From: Thauera propionica
Lineage (GTDB): Bacteria; Pseudomonadota; Gammaproteobacteria; Burkholderiales; Rhodocyclaceae
DNA length: 64,000 nt
Direction: 5' to 3'
Assembly (NCBI RefSeq): GCF_002245655.1
Contig: NZ_NOIH01000003.1
Span: forward strand, 186,001-250,000
The notes below the pieces were generated by a model. That model was not told where the DNA came from, did no database searches, and worked only from the letters and a program-made list of their open reading frames with translations. The translations under genes were made by a program, and so were the position numbers. Every line of letters starts with the position of its first letter. The stretch's first letter is position 1. Below, piece by piece: positions 32,758 to 42,095 of this stretch.

Positions 32758-34248
32758 TCAGAGCCCCAGCTCGCCCCACATCGCATCGACCTTCGCCTTC
32801 ACCGTAGCGTCCATGACGATCGGCGTTCCCCACTCGCGGTTGGTCTCCCCCGGCCACTTGTTGGTGGCGTCCAGCCCCATCTTGCTGCCGAGGCCGGCGA
32901 CCGGGCTGGCGAAGTCGAGATAGTCGATCGGCGTGTTATCGACCAGCGTGGTGTCACGGGTGGCGTCCATGCGCGTGGTCAGCGCCCAGATCACTTCCTT
33001 CCAGTCGCGGATGTTCACATCCTCATCCACCACGATGATGAACTTCGTGTACATGAACTGGCGCAGGAAGCTCCAGATGCCGAACATCACGCGCTTGGCA
33101 TGACCCGGATACTGCTTGCGGATGCTGACTACAGCCAGGCGGTAGGAGCAGCCCTCGGGCGGCAGGTAGAAATCGACGATCTCGGTGAACTGCTTCTGCA
33201 GCAGCGGCACGAAAACCTCGTTGAGCGCCACACCCAGCATCGCCGGCTCGTCGGGCGGCTTGCCGGTGTAGGTGCTGTGGTAGATCGGGTCGCGGCGCAT
33301 GGTGATGCGCTCGATGGTGAATACCGGGAAGTCGGAGACCTCGTTGTAGTAGCCGGTGTGGTCGCCGTAGGGGCCCTCGGGCGCCATGTCATTCGGGTGA
33401 ATGACGCCTTCGAGCACGATCTCGGCCGAGGCCGGCACCTGCAGGTCGTTGCCGATGCACTTCACCAGCTCGGTCTTGGCCCCGCGCAGCAGGCCGGCGA
33501 ACTGGTATTCGGAGATCGAATCCGGCACCGGCGTCACCGCACCGAGAATCGTCGCCGGATCGCAGCCCAGCACCACCGACACCGGGAAAGGCTCCCCCGG
33601 ATGCGCGCGCTGGTGCTCGAGGAAGTCGAGCGCGCCGCCACGGTGTGCCAGCCAGCGCATGATCACGCGGTTGCGGCCGATGACCTGCTGGCGGTAGATG
33701 CCCAGGTTCTGCCGCTTCTTGTGCGGCCCGCGCGTCACCACCAGGCCCCAGGTGATCAGCGGCGCGGCATCGCCCGGCCAGCAGTGCTGGATCGGCAGCT
33801 TCGCCAGATCGACCTCGTCGCCCTCCCACACCACCTGCTGGCAGGGCGCGGAGCGAACTTCCTTCGGCGCCATGTTGAGCACCTGCTTCAGCACCGGCAG
33901 CTTCTCCCAGGCGTCCTTCAGGCCCTTAGGCGGCTCGGGCTCCTTCAGGTAGGCAAGCAGCTTGCCGACTTCGCGCAGCGGTGTGCTCCAGTTGCCGTCG
34001 GCGACATCCTCGCCCATGCCCATCGCTACCCGCTGCGGGGTGCCGAAGAGGTTGGCGAGCACCGGAATGGACTGCTGCACGCCCTTCGTCACCGGCTTCT
34101 CGAACAGCAGGGCCGGGCCGCCGGTGCGCAGCACGCGGTCGGCGATCTCGGTCATCTCCAGGTGGGTATCGACCGGCACCGCGATGCGCTTGAGTTCGCC
34201 GCGCGCCTCGAGCTGGGTGATGAAGTCGCGCAGGTCGTCGTATTTCAT
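32758..34248 (-). CDS. ubiD: 4-hydroxy-3-polyprenylbenzoate decarboxylase UbiD
   Basis: 496-residue prenylated-FMN-dependent decarboxylase removing the ring carboxyl of polyprenyl-4-hydroxybenzoate in ubiquinone synthesis. The start at 34248 ([22 protein letters not shown]) is the family N-terminus; the frame continues to 34446 without similarity. Conserved regions include [19 protein letters not shown], the EFAGLLRG-like [16 protein letters not shown] and [13 protein letters not shown]. It lies near ubiA and ubiC, with pyrF in between. It needs flavin prenyltransferase UbiX, not in this window. Confidence 0.96.
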   Translation of the reverse strand: MKYDDLRDFITQLEARGELKRIAVPVDTHLEMTEIADRVLRTGGPALLFEKPVTKGVQQSIPVLANLFGTPQRVAMGMGEDVADGNWSTPLREVGKLLAYLKEPEPPKGLKDAWEKLPVLKQVLNMAPKEVRSAPCQQVVWEGDEVDLAKLPIQHCWPGDAAPLITWGLVVTRGPHKKRQNLGIYRQQVIGRNRVIMRWLAHRGGALDFLEHQRAHPGEPFPVSVVLGCDPATILGAVTPVPDSISEYQFAGLLRGAKTELVKCIGNDLQVPASAEIVLEGVIHPNDMAPEGPYGDHTGYYNEVSDFPVFTIERITMRRDPIYHSTYTGKPPDEPAMLGVALNEVFVPLLQKQFTEIVDFYLPPEGCSYRLAVVSIRKQYPGHAKRVMFGIWSFLRQFMYTKFIIVVDEDVNIRDWKEVIWALTTRMDATRDTTLVDNTPIDYLDFASPVAGLGSKMGLDATNKWPGETNREWGTPIVMDATVKAKVDAMWGELGL

Positions 34249-34351
34249 TCGGGCGTCTCGTGTTGGATGCGTGGCATGGGCGGGCGAGGCATGGGACGTT
34301 AATTGACGCGCCCGCCAGCGCGAAGTTGCAGTCGCGCGCGAACAGGCGTGG

Positions 34352-35176
34352 TCAGCGATGGGCGTTGATCGCGTCACGGGTGTCGAGCGCCACCTTGCGC
34401 GCGGCCTCTGCGAAATCCTCGTCCTTGCCGGCATACAGCACCGCACGCGAGGAGTTGATCATCAGACCGCCCCCCTTCGCCGTGCGCCCCGCCACGAGGG
34501 TCGCGGCGATGTCGCCGCCCTGGGCGCCGATCCCCGGCACCAGCAAGGGCATGTCGCCGGTCAGCTCACGCACGCGCGCGATCTCGGCCGGGAAGGTCGC
34601 TCCCACGACCAGGCCGCAGTTGCCGCTGGCGTTCCAGTCCTCGGCCACGGTGCGCGCGACATGCTCGTAGAGCTTCATGCGCCCCTTGGGCGTATCGACT
34701 TCCAGGAACTGCAGGTCCGAGCCGCCCGGGTTGGAGGTGCGGCACAGCAGGATCACACCCTTGTCCGGGTAGGCCAGGTAGGGATCGACCGAGTCGCGGC
34801 CCATGTAGGGATTGACCGTGATCGCGTCGGCCTTGAAGCGCTCGAAGGCTTCGATGGCGTACTGCTCCGCGGTGCTGCCGATGTCGCCGCGCTTGGCGTC
34901 GAGGATGACCGGGGTGTCGGGATGCGCCGTGTGGATGTGCTCGATCAGCGCCTCGAGCTGGTCCTCGGCGCGATGGGCGGCGAAGTAGGCGATCTGCGGC
35001 TTGAAGCAGCACACCAGGTCGGCCGTGGCGTCGACGATGGCCTTGCAGAATTCGAGGATGGCGTCGGGGCACCCCTGCAGGTGAGCGGGAAACTTGACGG
35101 GATCGGGGTCGAGGCCAACGCACAGCAGGCTGTTGCGCTGCTGCCAGGCGGCCTCGAGGGCGGTCATGAAGTGCAT
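34352..35176 (-). CDS. pyrF: Orotidine 5'-phosphate decarboxylase (type 2)
   Basis: About 274-residue TIM-barrel enzyme making UMP from orotidine monophosphate. It has the catalytic [14 protein letters not shown] motif of the longer PyrF subfamily, plus [14 protein letters not shown] at the N-terminus and [11 protein letters not shown] for phosphate binding. The ATG at 35176 ([13 protein letters not shown]) or 35167 are both possible. It sits on the same strand between ubiA and ubiD, 40-50 nt after ubiA. The frame upstream to 35311 overlaps ubiA and is not used. Confidence 0.95.
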   Translation of the reverse strand: MHFMTALEAAWQQRNSLLCVGLDPDPVKFPAHLQGCPDAILEFCKAIVDATADLVCCFKPQIAYFAAHRAEDQLEALIEHIHTAHPDTPVILDAKRGDIGSTAEQYAIEAFERFKADAITVNPYMGRDSVDPYLAYPDKGVILLCRTSNPGGSDLQFLEVDTPKGRMKLYEHVARTVAEDWNASGNCGLVVGATFPAEIARVRELTGDMPLLVPGIGAQGGDIAATLVAGRTAKGGGLMINSSRAVLYAGKDEDFAEAARKVALDTRDAINAHR

Positions 35177-35216
35177 GTCAGGATCCAGAAAATGCGCAGA
35201 AAGGTCGGCTGCCGGC

Positions 35217-36098
35217 TCAGGCCCGGCGCAGCAGGTCGTCGATGAGGAGCCCGGCGAACACGGCGGCGCCGAACCAGTTGTTGTGGCGGAAGGCCTTGAA
35301 GCAGTTCGCACGATCGCGCTCGCGGATCAGCGTGTAGTGGTAGCCGGCGATCCCTCCCGCGACGAGCAGGCCGGCGAACCAGGCCATGCCGCGGTCGGCC
35401 GCGACACCGATCGCGGCGAGCAGGCCGAGCGTGATCGCGTAGCACAGCATCACCGCGGCGACGTCGAAGCGGCCGAAGGTGATGGCCGAGGTCTTGATGC
35501 CGATCTTGAGATCGTCGGGCCGGTCGACCATGGCGTACTCGGTGTCGTAGGCGATCGCCCAGAATACGTTGGCAAGCAGCATCACCCAGGCCACAGGCGG
35601 CACCTCGGCGAGAATCGCGGCAAAGCCCATCGGGATGCCGAAGCCGAAGGCGATGCCGAGGTAGCCCTGCGGAATGGCGAAGAAGCGCTTGGTGAAGGGG
35701 TAGCTGCCGGCAAGGAACAAGGCCGGCAGCGACAGCCAGATGACCAGCGCGTTCAGCGGCAGGATCAGCAGGAAGGCCAGCAGCGACAGTGCGCCCGCCA
35801 GCAGCAGCGCCTCGCGCGTGCCGACCGCACCCGTCGCCAGCGGGCGGTTGCGGGTGCGCTCGACATGGCCGTCGAAGTCGCGGTCGGCGTAGTCGTTGAT
35901 GACGCAGCCGGCCGAGCGCATCAGGAAGGTGCCGATCACGAAGATCACCAGCACATGCAGCGGCGGCCAGCCCTCGGCGGCGAACCACAGCGCCCACAGC
36001 GTCGGCCACAGCAACAGCAGCGTGCCGATGGGCTTGTCGATCCGCATCAGGCGGGCGTAGTGCGGCAGCTTGTCACTGAGGCTCATCGTGTCGGTCAT
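35217..36098 (-). CDS. ubiA: 4-hydroxybenzoate octaprenyltransferase
   Basis: 293-residue integral membrane prenyltransferase with about eight to nine membrane helices. It attaches the polyprenyl tail to 4-hydroxybenzoate. The two aspartate-rich motifs are present: [20 protein letters not shown], and [19 protein letters not shown]. The start at 36098 overlaps the ubiC stop (ATGA), so UbiC product can be passed on by a coupled enzyme pair. A second ATG at 36086 is possible. Confidence 0.97.
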   Translation of the reverse strand: MTDTMSLSDKLPHYARLMRIDKPIGTLLLLWPTLWALWFAAEGWPPLHVLVIFVIGTFLMRSAGCVINDYADRDFDGHVERTRNRPLATGAVGTREALLLAGALSLLAFLLILPLNALVIWLSLPALFLAGSYPFTKRFFAIPQGYLGIAFGFGIPMGFAAILAEVPPVAWVMLLANVFWAIAYDTEYAMVDRPDDLKIGIKTSAITFGRFDVAAVMLCYAITLGLLAAIGVAADRGMAWFAGLLVAGGIAGYHYTLIRERDRANCFKAFRHNNWFGAAVFAGLLIDDLLRRA

Positions 36099-36664
36099 CG
36101 GGGCAGATCGAAAATCGCGGGCAGGAAGAACTCGCTGACCATCAGCGCGCGGTCGTGACGATGGAACAGCGAACGGCGCCCCCACAATTCGCGCGGCACA
36201 AGCACGGAAGGCGCGTGTGCGGCCAAGGCAGCGCGGGCCCGATGATAACGCGCATCGCGTGCATCGAGCCGTACGCAGGCGAGCGGCGCACGCGAGATGG
36301 CCGGATCGGCGAACAAGGCAGCCCCCAGCGGCCGGGCGCCGAAGCCGTGAAAGAGATTCCACGCCCCGCGCACATGCCCGCGGGGCAAGAGCGTGCGGGC
36401 AAACACCACAGGGCGGCGGTCGGCGAGCAACAGCACTTCGCGCACCCAGACCCGCTCGCCGGGGCGCAGGCCGAGCAGCTTCGCCTCGTCGGGCACGGCC
36501 GAGGCGAGCCCCTGGCACAGCAGGTTCACGCTGACGCGCTCACAGCGCGCGCGGATCCTCGCGGTCAGCGACGACGGGTCGGTGAGCCAGGGGATGAGGT
36601 GGGACGGCGTGCGGGCGCGCGGCGGGGCGGCCAGCCAGGTTTCGCTAGGAGGACGGATCAGCAT
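36095..36664 (-). CDS. ubiC: Chorismate lyase
   Basis: 189-residue cytoplasmic enzyme splitting chorismate to 4-hydroxybenzoate and pyruvate, the first committed ubiquinone step. Expected active-site residues are visible: Arg in [10 protein letters not shown] and the C-terminal Glu in [18 protein letters not shown] and the preceding [13 protein letters not shown] segment fit the family. It is coupled to ubiA. The 196 nt upstream to recG contain a large inverted repeat and no gene. Confidence 0.93.
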   Translation of the reverse strand: MLIRPPSETWLAAPPRARTPSHLIPWLTDPSSLTARIRARCERVSVNLLCQGLASAVPDEAKLLGLRPGERVWVREVLLLADRRPVVFARTLLPRGHVRGAWNLFHGFGARPLGAALFADPAISRAPLACVRLDARDARYHRARAALAAHAPSVLVPRELWGRRSLFHRHDRALMVSEFFLPAIFDLPR

Positions 36665-36745
36665 GCTTGGTCGTCAGGACGAGGCCGGATTGTACTCGCG
36701 GCATCCCTGAGCGAGGGGACCCACAGGCGTGAGCAGGCTTCCACC

Positions 36746-36837
36746 GTCGGGAGGGGTGGGCATTCGTTCCGAAGGCTGCGGAACTCGCTGCGCTCGGACA
36801 GTCCTCGCCTTCTCCACGAACGCCCACCCCTCCCGAC
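36746..36837. repeat. Long imperfect inverted repeat between recG and ubiC
   Basis: Two 31-nt arms (36746-36776 and 36807-36837) are reverse complements with 27 of 31 matches and enclose a 30-nt loop. The outer 16 bp of the stem (GTCGGGAGGGGTGGGC) are perfect. There is no T-run, so it is not a standard terminator. It resembles the extragenic palindromic or miniature repeats scattered in many GC-rich proteobacterial genomes. Short frames across it are not real genes. Confidence 0.75.
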
Positions 36838-36860
36838 TGCCTCATTGCGGCGTTGTACGG

Positions 36861-38978
36861 TCACGCGCGCAGCAAGGCTTCCCGCCCTCCAAGCCAGCGC
36901 TTCATCAGGCGCTCGCTCGCCTCGGGCATTTCGCGCAGCATGCGCTCGGCCCATTCGCGTGCCGGATCGATAAGGTCGGTGTCGTCCTCGAGACTCGCAT
37001 AACGCAGCAAGGGCAGTCCGCTCTGGCGCGCACCGACGAACTCGCCAGGGCCGCGGATGCGCAGGTCGGCGCGGGCGATCTCGAAACCGTCGGTGTTCTC
37101 GTAGATCACCTTCAGGCGCTCGCGGCCGGTCTGCGACAGAGGCTGGGCGTAGATCAGGATGCAGACGGACTCGGCACTGCCGCGCCCGACGCGGCCGCGC
37201 AGCTGATGCAACTGGGCGAGGCCGAAGCGCTCGGCGTGCTCGATAACCATCAGGCTGGCGTTGGGGACATCGACGCCGACCTCGATGACGGTGGTGGCCA
37301 CCAGCACGTCGAGTTCGCCCGTGGAAAAGGCCTTCATCGTGGCGGATTTCTCGTCGGCCTTGAGGCGGCCGTGCACCAGGCCCACCCTGAGTTCCGGCAA
37401 GGCTGCCACCAGCGTCTCGAAGGTCTCGACTGCGGTCTGCAGTTGCAGCGCCTCCGACTCCTCGATCAGCGGGCACACCCAGTAGGCCTGACGGCCGCCC
37501 AGGCAGGCCTGCCGCACCCGCTCGACGACCTCGTCGCGGCGGGCGTCGGACACCAGCTTGGTGCGGATCGGCGTGCGCCCGGGTGGCAACTCGTCGAGCA
37601 CCGAGACATCGAGGTCGGCGTAGTGGGTCATCGCCAGGGTGCGCGGGATCGGTGTGGCCGACATCATCAGCATGTGCGGGCGCCGGCCCGCCTCGCCCTT
37701 CTCGCGCAGCGCGAGGCGCTGGCGCACGCCGAAGCGGTGCTGCTCGTCGACCACCGCCAGCGCCAGACGCGGCAGCGTCACCGGATCCTCGATCAGCGCA
37801 TGGGTGCCCACGGCCAGCAGCAGCTCGCCGCTGCGCAGGCGTTCGAGTTCGGCCTCGCGCTCGCGCTTCCTGCGGCTGCCCGACAGCCAGGCCACCCCGA
37901 TGCCGAGCGGCGCGAGCCAGTCGGACAGCTTGCGCCAGTGCTGCTCGGCCAGGATCTCGGTCGGTGCCATCATCGCCGCCTGCCAGCCGTTGTCCACCGC
38001 CTGCAGCATCGCCAGCGCCGCGACCAGGGTCTTGCCGCTGCCGACGTCGCCCTGCAGCAGACGCTGCATCGGGTGCGGGGCGGCGAGGTCGGCAGCGATC
38101 TCTGCCACTGCACGGGACTGCGCACCGGTCGGGCGGAAAGGCAGGCTGGCCAGCAAGGCCGCAGTCAGCTCGCCGCGGACCGGCAGAGGCACGGCCTGGC
38201 GGGCCCGCCGGGCGTTGTAAGCGCGGCGCAGCGACATCTGTTGCACCAGCAGTTCCTCGAACTTGATGCGGCGCCAGGCCGGATGTTCGCGCAGCTCGAG
38301 CGCCGCGGGGTCGGCATCGGGTGCGGGGTGGTGCAGCGCGCGCAGGGCCTCACCAAAGCCCGGCAGCCCGAGGCCGCGACACGCCGCCACGGGCAGCGGA
38401 TCGTCCAGCATCTCGCTCGCGAGCGCGCGGTCGATGAGCTTGCGCAGCGTGGCCTGGCCCACGCCCGCGGTGGTCGGATAAACCGGCGTCAGCGCGTTCG
38501 GCAGGGCTTCATCCGCCTCCACCACGCGGACCCGGGGGTGGATCATCTCGTCGCCGAAGAAGCCACCCCGCACCTCGCCGAACAGACGCACGCGGCGCCC
38601 GCTTGCAAGCTGCTTCTGCTGCGAGGGGTAGAAGTTGAGCCAGCGTGCGACCAGCGTTCCGGACGCATCGGCAATGCGTACGACGAGTTGCCGGCGTGGG
38701 CGCAGCACGATCTCGCTCGACTGGACCTCGCCTTCCACCTGCACGGCAAATCCTGGTCGCGCGGCCGCAATCGGGGTCAGGCGCGTCTCGTCCTCGTAGC
38801 GCAGCGGCAGGTGAAGCAGCAGGTCCTGCGGCCCGCGGATGTCGAGCTTCGCCAGCAGGCCGGCAAGCTGCGGGCCGACACCGGGCCAGCCGCGCGCAGC
38901 CGGCGCGGCATCACGCACCGCTGCGTTGGCGACGGACTCGGCAGGCGTCGAGGCGGCCGATCGGGGGGAACGGGGCAC
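36861..38978 (-). CDS. recG: ATP-dependent DNA helicase RecG
   Basis: 705-residue branched-DNA translocase that remodels stalled replication forks and Holliday junctions. An N-terminal wedge/OB domain (about residues 50-260) precedes helicase domains. Motifs are Walker A GDVGSGKTLVAALA, DEQH box (VVDEQHRFGV), MSATPIPRT and the C-terminal QLHQLRGRVGRG. The first about 25 residues are Ala/Ser-rich and a later start is possible. It is on the same strand as ubiC and separated from it by the inverted repeat. Confidence 0.97.
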   Translation of the reverse strand: MPRSPRSAASTPAESVANAAVRDAAPAARGWPGVGPQLAGLLAKLDIRGPQDLLLHLPLRYEDETRLTPIAAARPGFAVQVEGEVQSSEIVLRPRRQLVVRIADASGTLVARWLNFYPSQQKQLASGRRVRLFGEVRGGFFGDEMIHPRVRVVEADEALPNALTPVYPTTAGVGQATLRKLIDRALASEMLDDPLPVAACRGLGLPGFGEALRALHHPAPDADPAALELREHPAWRRIKFEELLVQQMSLRRAYNARRARQAVPLPVRGELTAALLASLPFRPTGAQSRAVAEIAADLAAPHPMQRLLQGDVGSGKTLVAALAMLQAVDNGWQAAMMAPTEILAEQHWRKLSDWLAPLGIGVAWLSGSRRKREREAELERLRSGELLLAVGTHALIEDPVTLPRLALAVVDEQHRFGVRQRLALREKGEAGRRPHMLMMSATPIPRTLAMTHYADLDVSVLDELPPGRTPIRTKLVSDARRDEVVERVRQACLGGRQAYWVCPLIEESEALQLQTAVETFETLVAALPELRVGLVHGRLKADEKSATMKAFSTGELDVLVATTVIEVGVDVPNASLMVIEHAERFGLAQLHQLRGRVGRGSAESVCILIYAQPLSQTGRERLKVIYENTDGFEIARADLRIRGPGEFVGARQSGLPLLRYASLEDDTDLIDPAREWAERMLREMPEASERLMKRWLGGREALLRA

Positions 38979-38988
38979 GGAAACGCAT

Positions 38989-39012
38989 GGGACGCTGCAG
39001 GCGCAGCATCCC
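38989..39012 (-). terminator. Hairpin between ridA and recG
   Basis: A stem of nine paired bases with one C-A mismatch (GGGAcGCTGC/GCAGCaTCCC, 4-nt loop) lies between the ridA stop and the recG start. No T-run follows, so it may only weaken read-through. Confidence 0.35.
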
Positions 39013-39035
39013 TTGCTCAGGCAGACTTCGCGGAA

Positions 39036-39416
39036 TCAGCCGAGCACGATGGTGAGGTCGGCCTCGACCAGCGCGCCACGGGGCAGTTCGCGGACGCCCA
39101 CGGTGGCGCGGGCCGGATAGGGCTCGGCGAAGTAGCGCGTCATCACCTCGTTGACGATGCCGAAGTTCGACAGGTCGGTCAGGTAGATCGTGATCTTGAC
39201 GACGTCGGCGAACGACGCCCCTGCGGCCTCGGCCACCGCCTTGAGGTTGTCGAACACGCGCACGGCCTGGGCCTCGACACCGTCGACCAGTTGCATGCTG
39301 ACGGGATCGAGCCCGATCTGGCCGGACAGGTAGACCTGGTTGCCGACCTTGACGGCCTGCGAATACGGGCCGATCGCGGCCGGTGCGTTGGGCGTGGAGA
39401 TGATGGTGCGGGCCAT
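39036..39416 (-). CDS. ridA: RidA family reactive-intermediate deaminase
   Basis: 126-residue trimeric YjgF/YER057c/UK114 protein that hydrolyses 2-aminoacrylate and related enamines/imines. Hallmarks are [22 protein letters not shown], the catalytic Arg in [13 protein letters not shown] and the Glu in [10 protein letters not shown]. It lies on the same strand as recG, 57 nt upstream of it. Isolated from amino-acid genes, so a general detoxification role is likely. Confidence 0.93.
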   Translation of the reverse strand: MARTIISTPNAPAAIGPYSQAVKVGNQVYLSGQIGLDPVSMQLVDGVEAQAVRVFDNLKAVAEAAGASFADVVKITIYLTDLSNFGIVNEVMTRYFAEPYPARATVGVRELPRGALVEADLTIVLG

Positions 39417-39488
39417 GGCGAAAACCTCTGGGTGCGAAAGGCCCGCATTGTAAACCGCGACTGCCCGCCTGCGGCCGCGCGGCAGGAT

Positions 39489-39932
39489 TCAGTCCTGCTG
39501 GCGCAGCGTGATGTCGCAGCCCATGCGGCCGATGACCTTCTGCAGTCCGCGACGCGCCCGCGTATTGATCACCAGCGGCGCCATGAAGTTGGCGCTCAAG
39601 CCGGCCGAGGCCGGATTCGCGTCCGCCCCCTCCTGCGCCCGCACGATGACCGCAACGGCGAGATCTTCCTGATTCTGGAGCTGCAGCAGTTCGGTCTCGG
39701 CGTCGGTCAGGACGAACTCGAGATTGACGCCCAGGCGGGCCGGTGGTGTGACCGAGAAGCCGACTTCGGGATCATCCGCGCACTGCAGCAAGAAGACGTC
39801 CGGCTCGCGCCCTTCCTCATGCACGAGGGCAAAACGGCGGCAGGCCTCGAAGCCGGGCAGCCCCTCGGGAAACTCGATGATGAGGTCGTCAGCAATCTCT
39901 GCGCTGCCGAATTCGGGGCTCTTGATCTTCAT
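39489..39932 (-). CDS. fliW: Flagellar assembly factor FliW
   Basis: 147-residue beta-barrel protein. In characterised bacteria FliW binds flagellin and allosterically blocks CsrA, coupling flagellin level to hag/flaA translation. The start at 39932 (MKIKSPEFGSAEI) is chosen over 39947. Family motifs are IEFPEGLPGFEACRRFALV, FLLQCADDPEVGF and the C-terminal APLVINTRARRGLQKVI. No flagellin, csrA or other flagellar gene is nearby. It follows a SPOR-domain gene by 38 nt on the same strand. Confidence 0.9.
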   Translation of the reverse strand: MKIKSPEFGSAEIADDLIIEFPEGLPGFEACRRFALVHEEGREPDVFLLQCADDPEVGFSVTPPARLGVNLEFVLTDAETELLQLQNQEDLAVAVIVRAQEGADANPASAGLSANFMAPLVINTRARRGLQKVIGRMGCDITLRQQD

Positions 39933-39970
39933 GGTGCGACTCCTCAAGGTGGAAGGTTTCTTTACCCGGT

Positions 39971-40567
39971 TCAGGGTTTCTTGCGTGCGGGCGGCAACAG
40001 CATACCGGCTTCATGGCCCGCCTTGCGCAAGGCCGCCTGGGCCTTCTCCGCCGCGGTACGGTCGGCGAAGGGGCCGAGCACGACCCGGCTCTGGATCGTA
40101 GCCGGCAACCCTTTTGCAGCGAGCTCGCGCTGATAGGCGGCGGCATTCGCCGGATCGCCGAACACGCCGAGCTGAATGCGGAAGCCGTCAGCAGGGGCAG
40201 GCGGAATGGCTTGTGGGACAGGCAGCGGCGCAACGGGCACCGCGGGCACAATGGGAGCCTCTGGCGCGCGGTCGGTTGCAGGCGCGGCGGGTTGCACAGG
40301 GTCCGGGGGGCCGCCCTGTTCCGGCTGCGCGGCGGCCGGCACGCGCGGCGCCGGAGCTGCCGGCGGGAGGACGGCGATCGCCGACGCTGCCGGCTGCATG
40401 CCCACCTGGCCTTTGCCAGCGCCGGCCCCGACGCGCTCCGGCACGGCCCCCTGCTGCTCCAGCACCAGCGCCACGACGAGCAGCAGGCCCGCCAAGACCA
40501 AGGCCACGCCCGCGCGCTTCAGGGCTTGGTTGCGCTGCCTGCGCAGCGGATCGTCCTGCGTACTCAT
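39971..40567 (-). CDS. SPOR-domain protein
   Basis: 198-residue bitopic membrane protein. A short basic cytoplasmic tail, a membrane segment (about residues 18-38) and a long Ala/Pro-rich linker lead to a C-terminal SPOR domain (about 125-190: GFRIQLGVFGDPANAAAYQREL, VVLGPFADRTAAEKAQAAL). SPOR domains bind glycan strands lacking stem peptides at the division septum. The start at 40567 overlaps the stop of the upstream DUF2802 gene (ATGA). It lies upstream of fliW. Confidence 0.85.
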   Translation of the reverse strand: MSTQDDPLRRQRNQALKRAGVALVLAGLLLVVALVLEQQGAVPERVGAGAGKGQVGMQPAASAIAVLPPAAPAPRVPAAAQPEQGGPPDPVQPAAPATDRAPEAPIVPAVPVAPLPVPQAIPPAPADGFRIQLGVFGDPANAAAYQRELAAKGLPATIQSRVVLGPFADRTAAEKAQAALRKAGHEAGMLLPPARKKP

Positions 40568-41106
40568 CGTTGGGCGCCTCCACTGCGTGCGAGCGAGAGC
40601 ACGAGTTCGGCCTCGGCCACGGTGATGCCACAACGCGCAGCGATCTCCTCGGCAGACATGCCCTGCTCGGCAAGGCGCAGCGATTCGCTGTACTCGGGCG
40701 ACACGCCGCTGGCACCCGCGCCAGCGTCCTCGAGCTGCGTGCGCAGGCCCGCAACCTCGAGCTGCAGGGCATCTATCTCGGCATGTTGGCGCGACACGAG
40801 TGCCCGCAACTCGGCTACCTCCCGCCGCAGGTGGCGGGCCTCGAGTTCGAGTTGAAAACTTTCCGGTGAGCGCTCCGGCACAGGCTGGGGCGCTACTGGA
40901 GGGGGTGATACCGGACCCGGCCGGAGCTCGGGGGCGTAATCGAAGCCGTCGTCCTCAGCGCCATCGTCATCGACCACCGTTGCCTTCGGTGCGCCCGTTG
41001 CACGCGACGGCGTGCGCCGCGCGACGATCAGCGCGCGCAGCAGTTGCCAGGCGGCAAAGCCGACGCACAATACCACCAGCAGCCACAGGAGCTGACGCAA
41101 GCTCAC
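40564..41106 (-). CDS. DUF2802 domain protein
   Basis: About 180 residues. One N-terminal membrane segment, an acidic/Pro-rich linker, a coiled coil (FQLELEARHLRREVAELRALV...) and a C-terminal helix-turn-helix-like segment (LAEQGMSAEEIAARCGITVAEAELVLSL), the DUF2802 signature. I prefer the GTG at 41106, with an AGGAAG sequence upstream; an ATG at 41205 is in frame but would place the membrane segment after 33 odd residues. DUF2802 genes often lie near motility genes, which fits the fliW neighbour. Function unknown. Confidence 0.75.
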   Translation of the reverse strand: MSLRQLLWLLVVLCVGFAAWQLLRALIVARRTPSRATGAPKATVVDDDGAEDDGFDYAPELRPGPVSPPPVAPQPVPERSPESFQLELEARHLRREVAELRALVSRQHAEIDALQLEVAGLRTQLEDAGAGASGVSPEYSESLRLAEQGMSAEEIAARCGITVAEAELVLSLARSGGAQR

Positions 41107-41255
41107 CACCTCTTCCTCGCCGACAAACGTCGACCGGGGCCTGGATGCCGGAAGCCCACGGTCGTCTGCGTTCGAGAAGGAAGGGTCATGGACACGGGTG
41201 GGCACGAGTGAATTGGCCCGATAATACTGTCCGCCCCTGCCGACGACAAACCAAG

Positions 41256-42038
41256 ATGGATTTTTCCCTCCCTGCCCTACTGTTCTGGCTCAAGAAGCTG
41301 CTCGCCGCGGCCATCCTGCCGCCACTGCTGCCACTGCTACCGGTGGTCGTCGGCCTGCTGTTGCTGCGTCGCCACCCGCGCCTGGGGCGAGCGCTGGCAT
41401 GGGGCGGAATCGCGCTCAACCTGCTGCTGACCCTGCCGGCGAGCGTCGGCTGGCTGGCGAAGCAACTTGAAGACCCGCAACCCCTGTCGATAGAGGCGGC
41501 CACAGCGGCGCAGGCCATCGTGGTCCTTGGCGCAGGGCGGCGCGACTATGCGCCTGAATACGGCGGCGAGACCCTGAACCGCCTCGCGCTCGAGCGGGTC
41601 CGCTACGGCGCCCGGCTCGCGCGCACGACAGGCCTGCCACTGCTCGTCAGTGGCGGTGGCCTCGCCGGCGAGACCGCCGAAGCGGTCCTGATGAAATCCG
41701 CACTCGAGGAAGACTTCGGCCTGTCCGTGCGCTGGGCCGAGGTCGGCTCGCGGGACACGCGCGAGAACGCGCTCTTCTCGGCGCAGATCCTGCGTGATGC
41801 GGACGTGCGCCACGTGCTCCTCGTCACCCACGCCATGCACATGCCTCGCGCGCAGGCGGCATTCGAAGCAGCGGGAATGATCGTGACTCCTGCGCCGACC
41901 GGATGGCTCGCGGACCATGGCGAGCCATCCGGCGAGCATTTCCTGCCCGGCCAGCTCCCAAATGCGAACAGCGCCTATACCGGCTGGTTCGCGGTGCACG
42001 AGGCGATCGGACGACTGGCCTACCGCCTGTCGCAATGA
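41256..42038 (+). CDS. DUF218/YdcF-ElyC family envelope protein
   Basis: 260 residues. Two N-terminal membrane segments (about residues 7-32 and 43-62) precede a DUF218 domain with AIVVLGAGRR, LLVSGGGLAGETAEA, ENALFSAQIL and VTHAMHMPRAQAAF motifs. E. coli relatives ElyC and SanA affect peptidoglycan precursor supply and envelope barrier function. The start at 41256 gives the membrane segments at the expected place; the frame runs far upstream as a shadow of the divergent gene. Divergent from the DUF2802-SPOR-fliW group. Confidence 0.85.
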   Translation: MDFSLPALLFWLKKLLAAAILPPLLPLLPVVVGLLLLRRHPRLGRALAWGGIALNLLLTLPASVGWLAKQLEDPQPLSIEAATAAQAIVVLGAGRRDYAPEYGGETLNRLALERVRYGARLARTTGLPLLVSGGGLAGETAEAVLMKSALEEDFGLSVRWAEVGSRDTRENALFSAQILRDADVRHVLLVTHAMHMPRAQAAFEAAGMIVTPAPTGWLADHGEPSGEHFLPGQLPNANSAYTGWFAVHEAIGRLAYRLSQ

Positions 42039-42095
42039 CCGCCCGTGCAGCCGACTTCAGTCGCCAACGTCAGGCGCCAACATCAGTCGCCGAAG

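Noticed and set aside
36645-36845. A 66-residue minus-strand frame between recG and ubiC
   Set aside because: It is produced by the inverted repeat and has no ribosome-binding site or recognisable sequence.
36729-40133. A 1134-residue plus-strand frame opposite recG, ridA and fliW
   Set aside because: It crosses three clear minus-strand genes and the inverted repeat; it is an antisense shadow with no recognisable domain.
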